From Thermoanaerobaculia bacterium (GTDB lineage: Bacteria; Acidobacteriota; Thermoanaerobaculia; Multivoradales; J023): 64,000 bases of DNA. The notes under the pieces were generated by a model. The model had not been told where the DNA came from and ran no database searches. It saw only the letters and a program-made list of their open reading frames with translations. Position numbers and translations under genes: made by a program. This document shows positions 53,302 through 63,600 of the stretch, piece by piece; positions within the stretch are counted from its first letter, which is position 1, and each line of letters starts with the position of its first letter. The stretch covers positions 124,001 to 188,000 of the forward strand of contig JAUIJL010000019.1 in NCBI GenBank assembly GCA_030431255.1, written 5' to 3'.

Positions 53302-53540
53302 CTACACCACCCCGGACCGCTCCAAGGGCCCTCCCAAAAGCAGCTCCAAGTCCTCGGCGGTCATGGCGCTCAAAACGCCGCGGTCTTGGGTGATGACCGC
53401 ATCGGCCAACGCTCGCTTGGAGGCCTGCAGCTCGAGAATCTTTTCTTCCACCGTGTCACGACCGATGAGCCGATAGGCGAAGACGGGTTTTTACTGTCCG
53501 ATGCGATGGGCTCGATCGATGGCATGGAGTCGGGCTCAAA
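53302..53540 (-). pseudogene. SNF2-family helicase C-terminal remnant
   Basis: Reading the minus strand gives ARLHAIDRAHRIGQ, then a TAA stop, then KPVFAYRLIGRDTVEEKILE and on to LLLGG. DRAHRIGQ is helicase motif VI of the SNF2/Swi2 family, and PVFAYRLI..DTVEEKI is its usual continuation. The TAA replaces the residue between Q and K, and another in-frame TGA lies just upstream, so the gene is dead. Only the last 75 or so codons remain; the ATPase core is missing. It ends at TAG (53302-53304). It points to past gene exchange in this region. Confidence 0.85.
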
Positions 53541-53684
53541 GCTCGGATGCTAGCGGACCCAGGGACCACTTGGGTATCCTTCGGCAGAGAAATCTTCAAG
53601 CAAGAGAGATCTTGCCGTTCATTAGGATCGCTTCGGTCGGAGGCAGGACGGCATTAGGCCGGGATAGCAGGTGGAAATACCGAT

Positions 53685-53930
53685 ATGAAAAAGGAACTTC
53701 AAGATGTGCTTCCATCAGCCCTCGCGCTAGCCACTGCGGAGCGCGCAGAGCAGGCCGCGGAGTTGCATGCTAGTTTGGACGGTGAGCCCGAAGGGAAGGT
53801 CGAAGCTACTTGGGCCGTCGAAATTGAGAGAAGGGCTGGGCAGGTTCGAGCCGGCGAAGCAGCAGGTAGGTCTTGGACTGAGGTCCGGTCAGATCTTCGG
53901 CATCGGCGCTGGCGAAATCCTCAAGGATGA
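53685..53930 (+). CDS. Addiction-module antitoxin (Unstab_antitox family)
   Basis: This 81-aa protein reads ATAERAEQAAELHASLDGEP, then VEATWAVEIERRAGQVRAGE, then SWTEVRSDLR. This matches the putative addiction-module component family (LAEELLASL...W..EI..R...), whose members neutralise RelE/ParE-type toxins. An acidic, helical C-terminus fits toxin binding. The ATG at 53685 has AGGTGG about 10 bp upstream. Directly downstream, after 3 bp, lies a short open frame that looks like a truncated toxin. The module therefore appears broken, leaving a lone antitoxin. Confidence 0.75.
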   Translation: MKKELQDVLPSALALATAERAEQAAELHASLDGEPEGKVEATWAVEIERRAGQVRAGEAAGRSWTEVRSDLRHRRWRNPQG

Positions 53931-53933
53931 GGA

Positions 53934-54014
53934 GTGATCGAAAGATCTACATCCGAGGCGGGAGAAGAGCTTTTTGAAGGCGAGCAATGGTACGAGCGAC
54001 AGGGGTCTTGTTGA
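53934..54014 (+). pseudogene. Truncated RelE/ParE-like toxin remnant (26 codons)
   Basis: GTG at 53934 lies three bases after the antitoxin stop, with GGA from GATGAGGAG in front. The frame reads GEELFEGEQWYERQG then SC-stop. Full toxins of this class begin with an AxxELxEAxxWYExQ pattern and run about 95 aa; here the chain ends after 26. The rest of the toxin is absent. Confidence 0.6.
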
Positions 54015-54032
54015 GCAAAGCGATTGAGCCTT

Positions 54033-54054
54033 GGGCCCGACCAGGGTCGGGCCC
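54033..54054 (-). terminator. Hairpin terminator of the Cys-rich peptide gene
   Basis: GGGCCCGAC (54033-54041) pairs with GTCGGGCCC (54046-54054), loop CAGG. It lies 19 bp past the stop of the Cys-rich gene at 54073. No long T-run is present. Confidence 0.6.
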
Positions 54055-54072
54055 GCAGGGAGAAGGTCGGCC

Positions 54073-54420
54073 TCAGAACGCGCAGGCGCAGCAGCCGTTC
54101 TCGCAGGCACCTGCTCCCGCGCCACCGCAGAAGCTGTCACATTGGCTGTCACGTCGGCAGTAGATGGTTGTAGGAGGGCAGCTGTAGCCGGCAGCGGCTT
54201 CTTCGGTAGCGATCTCGATCGCGGTGACCGGCAGAACGTCGACGGCCGAATCGGGGGTTTGCGGAGCCACCGATTTCGCCTCTTCTTGGGCGGGAGCGTC
54301 GGTGTTGACGGCGGCAGTCGCTGCGGCGTCGGTCGACGCTTCGAGGGCTGGGGCGTCTTCAGCGAAAGCAGCAGGGGTCAGCATCAGGACGAGAGCGAGG
54401 ATCAGGAGCATCTTCTTCAT
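54073..54420 (-). CDS. Small secreted Cys-rich protein
   Basis: ATG at 54420 follows AAGGAAT; an earlier start at 54435 is less supported. The 115-aa precursor has a signal peptide (KKMLLILALVLMLTPAAFA), an Ala/Glu-rich spacer (residues 25-80), and a compact tail with eight Cys: SCPPTTIYCRRDSQCDSFCG, then CENGCCACAF. Eight Cys in 35 residues fits a disulfide-rich or metal-binding peptide. The spacer could be a leader that is cleaved, but no maturase or protease gene is adjacent. Function unknown; it is followed by a hairpin terminator. Confidence 0.75.
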   Translation of the reverse strand: MKKMLLILALVLMLTPAAFAEDAPALEASTDAAATAAVNTDAPAQEEAKSVAPQTPDSAVDVLPVTAIEIATEEAAAGYSCPPTTIYCRRDSQCDSFCGGAGAGACENGCCACAF

Positions 54421-54480
54421 CAGGATTCCTTCCAAGAGTAGCGTCCTCGGATTTCCGCCGAGGCTCCATTTCTGAGATTC

Positions 54481-54518
54481 AGCCGGCCGCCGGCTTCGAT
54501 CCTCCGAGAAGACTCGGA
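54481..54518. terminator. Hairpins downstream of the giant ORF
   Basis: AGCCGG-CCG-CCGGCT (54481-54495) and TCCGAG-AAGA-CTCGGA (54503-54518) lie in the 248-bp gap between the giant ORF and the Cys-rich gene. CCTCGG/CCGAGG (54445-54463) adds a third. They may end transcription of the giant gene or regulate the next one. No T-run is seen. Confidence 0.45.
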
Positions 54519-54668
54519 TCGAGCCACGTGCTCTCGCTGAAGGTTAGGGATTGACAGGCATAATACGCTCGCGTTCCGAATCGGACAACTCTTTTGCCGA
54601 AACGGAAGAAGGGGACGGCGGTGGACCCAGGCCAGCTCGGGTATCCGGGGTAGGCCTGGGTCCGAAGC

Positions 54669-57600
54669 TCACTCGGCCCGTACGGGCACCATCAATCGCC
54701 GCAGCCGCAGAATGGGCCGTCCTGAGCTTTCTCCGCTGCCGTAGAGGCGCAGATCGAGCACGAAGTGGCTGCCTCTGCCTTCCCGGGGCAGGGGATGCTC
54801 GGCGAGCCAATCCCGCAGTAGACGTGCGGCGCCGGCGGCGGCTTGGGCGGGCGTAAAGAGGGCTCCCCTCGAGCCGACGGCCCCCGTGCCGGACCCAACG
54901 GCGTCGCTCAGGTCCATCGGCGGCATGAGACCGATCGGATGCGCCGCACGCACGGGTTTGGTGCGACCCAAGGCGCGGTCCAACTTACCGCTTTCGAATC
55001 CCCACCGCAGCTCCACGGTCGTCGGTGTTTCGCGGTGTTTCAACGCCGGGCCGACCACCGCTCGCAGCAGCAGCTCGATGTCACCCTCCAGATTTTCCGC
55101 TTCGTTGGGTTTCATGGGTCTGGGGACCGGAATGTCTTCAACGATGTCGATGAAGGGGTGGAAGGGCTCGCCGAAACGCACTTGGGGCGTCCGGTAGATG
55201 AAGTCGGGGTCCACCGGTCGATCCTCGCCCTGATCGTCGGTGCCGAGCTTGAGGTTGCGCCGCAGCTCGACCCCGGCCCACGCCATCTGACGCTCGGCGA
55301 CGTCCAGATCGAGACGGCGCAGGCGGCGATAGAGTCGCGTTTGATCCGCTTGGGGCTCATACTCGAGACTCACGCAACGGTCCGCCACTGAGTTAGAGAC
55401 CGCGGTGCTGGAGACCGAGGTGCTGGAGACCGCGGTGCTGGAGACCGCAGTGCTGGAGACCGCGGTGCCGACGACCAGGGATTCACCCCGGCTGTTCAGC
55501 ACATGTAGCTCGAACGGCCCACCGTCCGCGGGTTTAGTGCGGCAGGCTTGAAGCCTGCGGCGGCCTTCGGCGTTCTGATCTTCGATCGGATCGTCGTCGA
55601 TCTGGTACCGCTCCCGATCCTCGCCGTCGAGCGCTGTTCGTCTCAAGGCACCGCTCGCCAGGCTCGACGTCACCGCCGTCGCCAGCTGCACCAATGCCGA
55701 CATGGCGTTTTTGGCTTCGGTTTCCGAAGCGGTGCCCTTGGGGAATCGTTGGATGACGTCCCACAGGCCTTCGCGGTGGTGTTGATAGGCCACCAAAGCG
55801 GCGAATAGGGATTCCGTGACGGACAGCAACCGGCTTCGATCACCGTTCTTCTGACCGTAGGTGATGTCGAGCAGGACCGTGTCTTGGCCCACGAATCGTT
55901 GATTGAAATCCACCTCGTACGGCCATCGACGCAATTTGCGAATTCGCTCCTCGAAGCTGTCGCCGTTTCCAGAGAAGGGCTCTGTCGTGAGGTCCTGCTC
56001 TTCTTTCGGCAATCCGTGCCGATCGAGCACCGGGGCTTCGGGATAGCGGCGAATGGGAATCGGCACCTCGACCGTGGTGTCGGGCCCGATCTCGAGCACC
56101 TCCTTGTCCACCAGCTGGAGCCATTCCACGTCGTCGCGACCGTCGGTTTGACCGCCGGTGTGGCGACCGATGTGGGTGAGCTCGTATTTCAGGTCCGCGA
56201 ACCAAAGCCGCTCGTTCTGCGCCTCCAGGCGCGCGTCCACCAGCACCGAAAGCACCATGGGCGCTGCGGTCAGCTCCAGGTTGCCGGGGAAGAGACGACC
56301 CCGATCGTTGGCAGTGCTCAGCCGACCGAAAGCTACGGCGCCGCCCCGGCCGCCGGCGTCCTTGCGTTTCAAAGGCAGGGCAAAGGCGGCGTCGAGGTCG
56401 TAGCCGTTGCGCAGGTCCGCGGCCAGGCGATCCCTGAGCAGACGACGGGTGCTCTCAAGGCCGACGGTCGGTGGGCCGTCGGTGAAGACCGGGCGCAAAG
56501 CCGCGCTCAGATGTTCTGACAGGCTGTTTTTCCGCCGGACCAGCTCGTCGAAGTCGTCCGACGCAACGGGCCGTAGGAACTTCGCATATTCGGGCGCCAA
56601 GCCCAGCTCGAGATCGCGCAGGAAGGCGCGGGTATTGACGTCGAGGTCGAAGTCGGCGATTCGTACCGCGGTGCCGTCTCGACCCGGCACCGCCGGCACC
56701 GCGACTTGGCCGGATTGCAGATCCGTGGACAAGGGCGGCAGGGCGAAGGCGTGGGCACGTCCGTCGACCTCGAGCTCCACCAGTCGATCGTGCACGGCCC
56801 ATAGGGCTTTGGCGTCCACGGCTCGGTCTTGAGTGGCGCCCAAGCCGGTGGCCAGGCGTTGACCGGGGAATGCTCGGGCAAAGATGCGGGCGAATTCCTT
56901 CAGACCCCGATCACCCTCAGACCCTGTGGCACCTTCAGACCCTGTGGCACCTTCAGACCCTGTGACGCCCTCGTCGACGGCGCCCTCGTCAGTGATGGTG
57001 CGGGCGATGATCGGCGTCAACGGCACGTCGACGCGCCAAATTCGCGTCAGCCCTTGGGCGACCGCTCGCTCATGGGCCAGATCCCGGGGTCGCGTGAGCA
57101 ACAGCCGGAAATCGAGCTCCACCAGGTTTTGGTCCTCGGGCAGGGTGATGGGGAAGCTCACCGACCATTGATCGAGGCTCGGTGGGGTTGGGCCTTCCGG
57201 AGGCACGTTTTCCAAACCGACGAGGAACTCCTCGATGGCTTGGATCAGCTGGATCAACGGCAGGTCGGGACGGCTCGAGCCGGCGGTTTTGAGCACCACG
57301 GCGCCAGTGCCGCCCGTGAAGCTCACCGCCAGCTCCACGTGGGCGTCCAAGAGCTGTTGTTTCGCCCGTTGGTAGAGCTCCCGCACATCGTCGATGCGCT
57401 CACGATCCTCGGGATCGCTGCGATCGAGCCATTTTTCGGGCTCAGTGTCGGTGGCGCGGGTTTTGAGGAAACCCCTGGGGTCGAAGGAGAACACCGCCTC
57501 CACCTGCCCGGGTCGATCCTCGACGAAGCGATAGCCCACGGTGCACGACGGCCACTCGGTCACGGGTAGGAGGGCGTCGAAATAGCGCACCGGCAGGGTC

Positions 57601-60600
57601 ACGGCATCGTCGGCGAGCTCGAAGCGGTTGCCGTAGAGGTCGCGCAAACCGAGCTCGACGGGCAGATCGAGACCGATGCCGTCGTAAGGGGAACGCTCGG
57701 CGGGCTCTTTACCGGTCAGCTGATGGACCGGCAACACGTGCTCGTAACACCAATCACCGACCTCCACAGCGGCGGGAATTTGCCGGGGCTCCGACGACGC
57801 CGACGGCGCCTCCACCTCCGAGGGCGCGATCGGCAGCACGTCCTCGGCGTCGAGCTCGCGCACCGGGCCTGTCTCGTCCAGCTGGTAGTCGAGCAGGTGG
57901 AAACGGGTCGAGAGCTCCACGCCGTCTGAACCTGCTTCGAGCAGCAGGGCATCCGCCAAGGGGTTGTCCTCGGTGAGTGCCGCCGCGTTGAGGATTTGCT
58001 GCCGGGTGAGACCAAACTCGGGCAGGCCGGAGCCGGCCAGGGCCGCCGGCCGCCGCAGGGTCTTTTCCGGTGCCCGTCGATAGGCTCGGAAACCCACACA
58101 GCCGAGGGGCAGGGCGGTTTCGAAGTCGTCCTTGGGGGAGCGTGCGTAAAAGACGTCCGAAGGCTCCGGCGGAGCCCCCGGGGTCCACAAGGACTCGATC
58201 GGCGGTCCGATCTCGGCCGGTGTGGCGACGGCGGCGCCGGACACCGTGGCCTCGAATTGGGCCAAGAGGGTCAGCTGGGCCGCGCTCGACGTGGAATTGG
58301 CATCAGAGCCGTCGGTTTTGAATAGCCGATCCGGCAGCTCGTTGTTGCCGTCTTTGTAGGACAGGAAATAGCCTCGGCTGCGCACGATCGACGACCGCCG
58401 CAGCAGCTCGAGGAAGTCGGCCGCCTCGCCCAAGGACGCGGATACCCGCAGCTCCTCGGCGCCTTCCCGAGCTCCTTGCAAGGCGAAGCCTTCTGGCCGA
58501 GGCTCGGTGGAAAGGTCCGTACGCCAGAGATGCACATCGGGGCTTTCGGCGCTTTCGAGACCCGCACCGTCTTGCTCGGCCTCGGCGGAGTAGAGCAGAT
58601 GCAGACGGCATTGGCCGACCACGTTGGAATCGAGGGCGGTGGAATCGAGAATGGCTTCCACCACCCGGCGCCCCTCGTCGGGCAAAGGCAGCAGACGATA
58701 AACGCCCGGCACCGTCGATGTGCCCTGGGGCACCCGCTCTAGACGCAGCTCCACCCGGGCCGACCACACCACGTCCAGAATCGGCCCGTCGGCGTTGCCC
58801 AGGGATTCTTCCTTGGCAGTGCGGTGCACGGTCAGCGCCTCCGAGGCTTTCATCAGCCGAGCGAGGGTCTCCGGCGCCAACGACCACAGGGTGCCGTGGG
58901 CGGAGCCGCCGCGTGTCCACGCCGTGGGTCGACGCAGGGCGTCGCGTCGTGGGCGTGGACGGATCGGCGATCGCGCTTCGACGACTGAGAGATCCGCCGG
59001 AATCGGGGTATCGGCCAGCCGACGGAGGCCGTCCACGGACACCTCGATCGGCGCCACCGACGTCTCCAGCCAGGGCAAGCTGTCCGGCTTTTTGAACAGG
59101 CCGATGGCATAGGTATCGGGCGAGCCTTGGGGTGGAATCTGGTCGAAGAAGCGCCGCTGCTGACCGGCGAACGACAAGAGGGCGTGGCTGGTGCCGCTGC
59201 CGTCGGCGTCGGGCACCCGCAGCCCGTGTAGGAAGAACCGTCCCACCCCGGCCGCCAGCTCGCTCCAACGACCGCGCTCGGAGAGGAGCTCGTAACGCTC
59301 CGCCAGGGTGAGTGTGGGGTTCGTCGGCTCTTGGGCCGCGCTGCCGTCGGGCCAGGAGGTCTCGGTCAGCGCCCCGGCGGCGGAACGCACCAAGAGCTGG
59401 AAATAATCCTCGAAAAGCAGCTCGGACACGGGCCGAGCTTGTCGACGCAGACCCGCGGGTCGCGCGTCCGGCTGGGCCTGCTCGATCAACACCCGGAGCT
59501 TCTCGAAATGTTGGTCGAGCTCGCGCTCGTAGTCCTCGGACACCGGTCGATGCTCCCAGAGCTTCACCTCGGTGCTTTGGCCGTCGTAGGTGAACGACAG
59601 GCCGAGCTCCGGGAACATGGGGAAGACGGCGCCGTCGAGGGTCTCGCCTTCTTCGGGATCACGCAAGGTGAAGCGGAATCGTTGGCCCAGGAATTCGAGC
59701 AAACGAGCGTAGTCCAAGGGCTGGTGGTCGGCGGAATCGGCCCGTGCCAAGGATTTCGGTAAAGCCAGGCATGCTTCCAGATCGTCCAGCTGCTCGGGCG
59801 ACAGCTGCCAGCCTTCCGGTGGGCCCTCCCCATGGCGTTCCGGGAAGCACACCCACACCGCCCACGACGTCAACGCTTGGGCCAGCAGGGTGAAGGGCGT
59901 GGGATGGGCCGGGTCTTCGCGGGTCTCGCCTTCCCTGGACTCGTGGTCGCCGGTCCCGGGATCGCCGTTCCCGGGATCGCCGGTCCCGGGATCGCCGTCC
60001 TTGGGGCCACCCGCCACGCTGAGCAGCAGAACCGCCTCGGGATGGCCGTCCACCAGGGTGATGTCGGGGCTGAGCAACAGCTCGAGCACCGGCGTCTCGG
60101 CCGCTCGCCTCACCTCGGGAGCGTCCGCCCAGCTGAGTATCCGCGGCTCCGGCCGCTCCCCGGGCTCCAGGCGCAGGGACGAAACCGGCAGACGACGCCC
60201 GTCTTTGCGCTCGAAGGTATCATTCCAAAGAACCGTCTTGTCCTTGCTCACCTTCCATTCAAAGCGCAAGCGGGTGCTGAAGCGGAAGGTGATCTTGATC
60301 TCGATCTTCTTGCCGAAGACTTTGAAGCTGCCGATCACCACCCGCACCCGCACCCGCACCCCGGCTTCGACGAACACCACCACGGGTTGGTAGGTTTCGA
60401 GCACCCAGCCGAAGGCGACCCAAATGCGCACGTCGACCCCTGCCTTTACGATGCCGAAGTCCACATAACCGTAGACCTCACCGAGCACCCCGGTGGTGCC
60501 GGCCAAGTAGAAATAGTCGTCCTTGGGCGCGGGAGGTAGAGAGCGGTTGTCGTCCGGCTCTTCGGACAGCTGCCGAAGCCGACCCCAGGCTCCTTCGAGG

Positions 60601-63600
60601 GTGGCAAAAACCGTGACCGACACGCCGGCGCGCAAGGGTCCTTTGCGGAATTCCTTGCCCAGGCCGAAGCGGGCGGCGAAACCCGATTGAATCACCGGAT
60701 CGAAGGTCCAATGCGGATTCTTCGGCACGGGCACCAACGAGCTGGACGCCGCGTTGAGCTGGGCGTAGTAGAGACCGGCGGAGCCGAGGAAGGGCAGCAT
60801 CTGGAACGAGCAGGACCGAGAAAAATCCAGATTCCACGGATAACCCACGTCGATTTGGAAGTCGCCGTTGGTGTAGATATCCAGGCCGATCACCGGCAGG
60901 GTGAGGGAAGCTGCGCCGAATTCCAGCTGGCGCCAGGCATCGGGCAGGGTCAGCTCGATGCTGTAGACCCCGAGCTCGTCGGTGATGCGGCGATAGAGCA
61001 CGTCGAGCTCGAAGAGCCGGGTATCGCCGGCGGGCACTTTGAGCCGAATGCCGTAGATGTCGGGATCGAGGAAGACCAAATCCAGCTCGGCCAAGCTCCA
61101 AAGCACCGTGCGCAAAGCCACGGTCCATTCCCGGGAGGGATCGAATTCCAGCGCCTCGGTATCGACGAGCTTTTTGAGATCACCGACCTCGTCGAGGGCA
61201 CCAATCTCGTCTTTGATGTGGTCGATGATCTCTTGGGTGCTGGGCACACCTCCCCGAGGATAGGCGTTGACCCGCTGCCCCAGGGCCACCAGGGGAACCT
61301 CCAAGTCGCCACTGCCGGTGGTGCCTTGGTCTTCGGTGCCGAGCTTGCCGAACCAACCGATTTTGCCCAGACGACCGGAGACCACGTCCTTGGGATCGAC
61401 GAAGAAGAAGAGCTGGAGCTCGCTGTCGGCCGGGAAGGTGTGATTGAAGACCTTTAGGCGACAATCTTTGGCCTGAAGCACGTAGAGGGTGCGTTCATTG
61501 TTGGAGTTGTCGATGGTCGCGGGTAGGGTCAGCTTTTCGATGCGATATTGCTCCACCAACACCTTGAGCACCCCTTCGATGCCCAGGTCGAGCTCGCCGG
61601 TGCCGTTGCCGGCCATCTTGAAGCCGAAGGCAAAGCCCCCGCCGTCGCCCTTGGGCAGCCATCCCATGAGGATCTCCAACACCCAGCCTTCCAGCTGCTT
61701 GGCCAGGGTGCCCAGGGAGCCGAGGTCGAGGTGGAAACCCAATCCGAATTTGAACGAGCCGTCTTTGTTGCTGCCGGTGGGATTGCCGAAGGAGAAATAT
61801 CCCAGGTCCGGCAGCTTAAGAGAGGTTTCTCCCGGGGCGAATTGGAAGAATTTGAGGTCGAAGGGCAAGAAGTCGAGCAAGCCGCTGCCGAGGTTTTTAT
61901 CTTCAAGCTCTAGGCGTAGGGCCCCCGGATCGAAGCTAAAGTCGCGCTTCTTCGGTTTTTCGTCCAGGTCGAATTCGATTCGAATCCCGAGATCGGCGAA
62001 ATCCAGCCTTGTGATACCGAAGAGGCCGAGATCCACGGTGGTGTGGAATGAGAGGTAACCCCAGAAGCCGAGGCGGGTCACCCCGCGTTTGCCGTGGGCT
62101 TCGAGGGTGGTCAGCTGAAGCCGCGAGATCCGCAGCTCTTGAAGAATTCCGCTGTCGAATTGGAAACGATAATCGCCCTCGTGGGCAAAGGTATAGGTTT
62201 CGATTTTTGTGTCGTTCTCGCCGAGGCGCGATTCGTAGACGCCGTCGAAGAGAATGGAATTGTCGTCGGCGGGTTGACCGGAGATCGGGTCCAATTGCTC
62301 GACCTCGTCACCAAAGACCACGTCCAACCAGACCTTGACCTGGCAATCGAAACGTCGCACCTCGGACTTTTCGAATTGCAATCGAAGGGTTTGTACTTGA
62401 AGATCGGCGATGCCCGTCGACGGCTCCCGCGGCAGCTCGCCGGGCGGTGACGGATAGTCTATGACCCCGAAGAGGGAGCTTTCCTCGACCTCGAATCCCT
62501 CCTGACCCACTCGGCTGAGCTCGATGCCGAAGTGGTGGCTGCGAAAGCGCTCGGTATCGATTCCCGGGAGCAATCCTTGGATCGATTCCGGTAGGTTGTC
62601 GAGCACCAAATCCGGATGCACCACCACCACTCCGTTCCAACCGGCATCGTCGATGCGCTGGAGGAACGGGCCATAGGGCGAGCTGCCCGGGCTTTCGGTT
62701 TCCAGCTCCACGTGGCGGTCACGGGTGATCCGGAGAAATTCCTTGAGGCGTCGCGCCAGATCCGAGGGATCCTGATTGAAGGTTTCTGCCTCATTCCAGG
62801 TGGTCGGGTCGACCATCAGCTCACTGAGTTTGCGATCCTGATATTTGAGGATCATGGTGGTGGGAGGTAGACCATCGTCGGGAGGATCTGGCTCGTTGTC
62901 GGTGGGCTCGGGCTGGAAGCTCTTCTTGACCGACATGCCCCAGCCGGCCAATTTGAGGTCCTCGAGCAGGGTGCCCAACTCTTTAGGCAAGCGGCTGATC
63001 ACCAAACACACCCGATCCCGGGCCAGGGAGCGGGTGAAGACGGGATCCACGTTGTCGAAACCAAAGTCCCCCAGGGGCGTCTTGGCCATGACCAATCGAC
63101 GCCACTGGCCGTCTTCCAGCTCCACGGGGAAGCCCTGGGGAGTGAAGCGCCGCTCACGATCGGTTCGAGCCGCCCGGATCTCCTCGGCGGGAGCGCTCGC
63201 CGGTGACGGCAAGCGTTGCTGTCGGGCGGCGGAGATCAGCTCCGCTTCCAGCTCCAGGGTGTCGTCGATATTCTCCGCGAGGCGGGTCAATCCCAGGAAC
63301 GGTGCCATGGGAAAGGGTCGACCTTCGATGCCCGGTCGGCTTTGGGAGGCGAAGGGCATGCGCCGGGGCTCGGCGGCTTGTTGCCCGTCCGCATCACCGT
63401 AGAGGGTCATGTCCTCGGGCTGGCTGTGCAACTCGTGGGATTCAGTGCGAGCTTCCGGCTCGGTTTCCGTCGGCGCGGAGATTGAGACCCAGGCGGTGGT
63501 GGCGAGATCGTGCAGCTCTAGGGTCGACGTCGCGCTCTGCCGCGACGCAGCTCCGGGGGGCGTCAGGCCCCGGGGGTCCGTGGCGGGCTGCTTGGCATGA

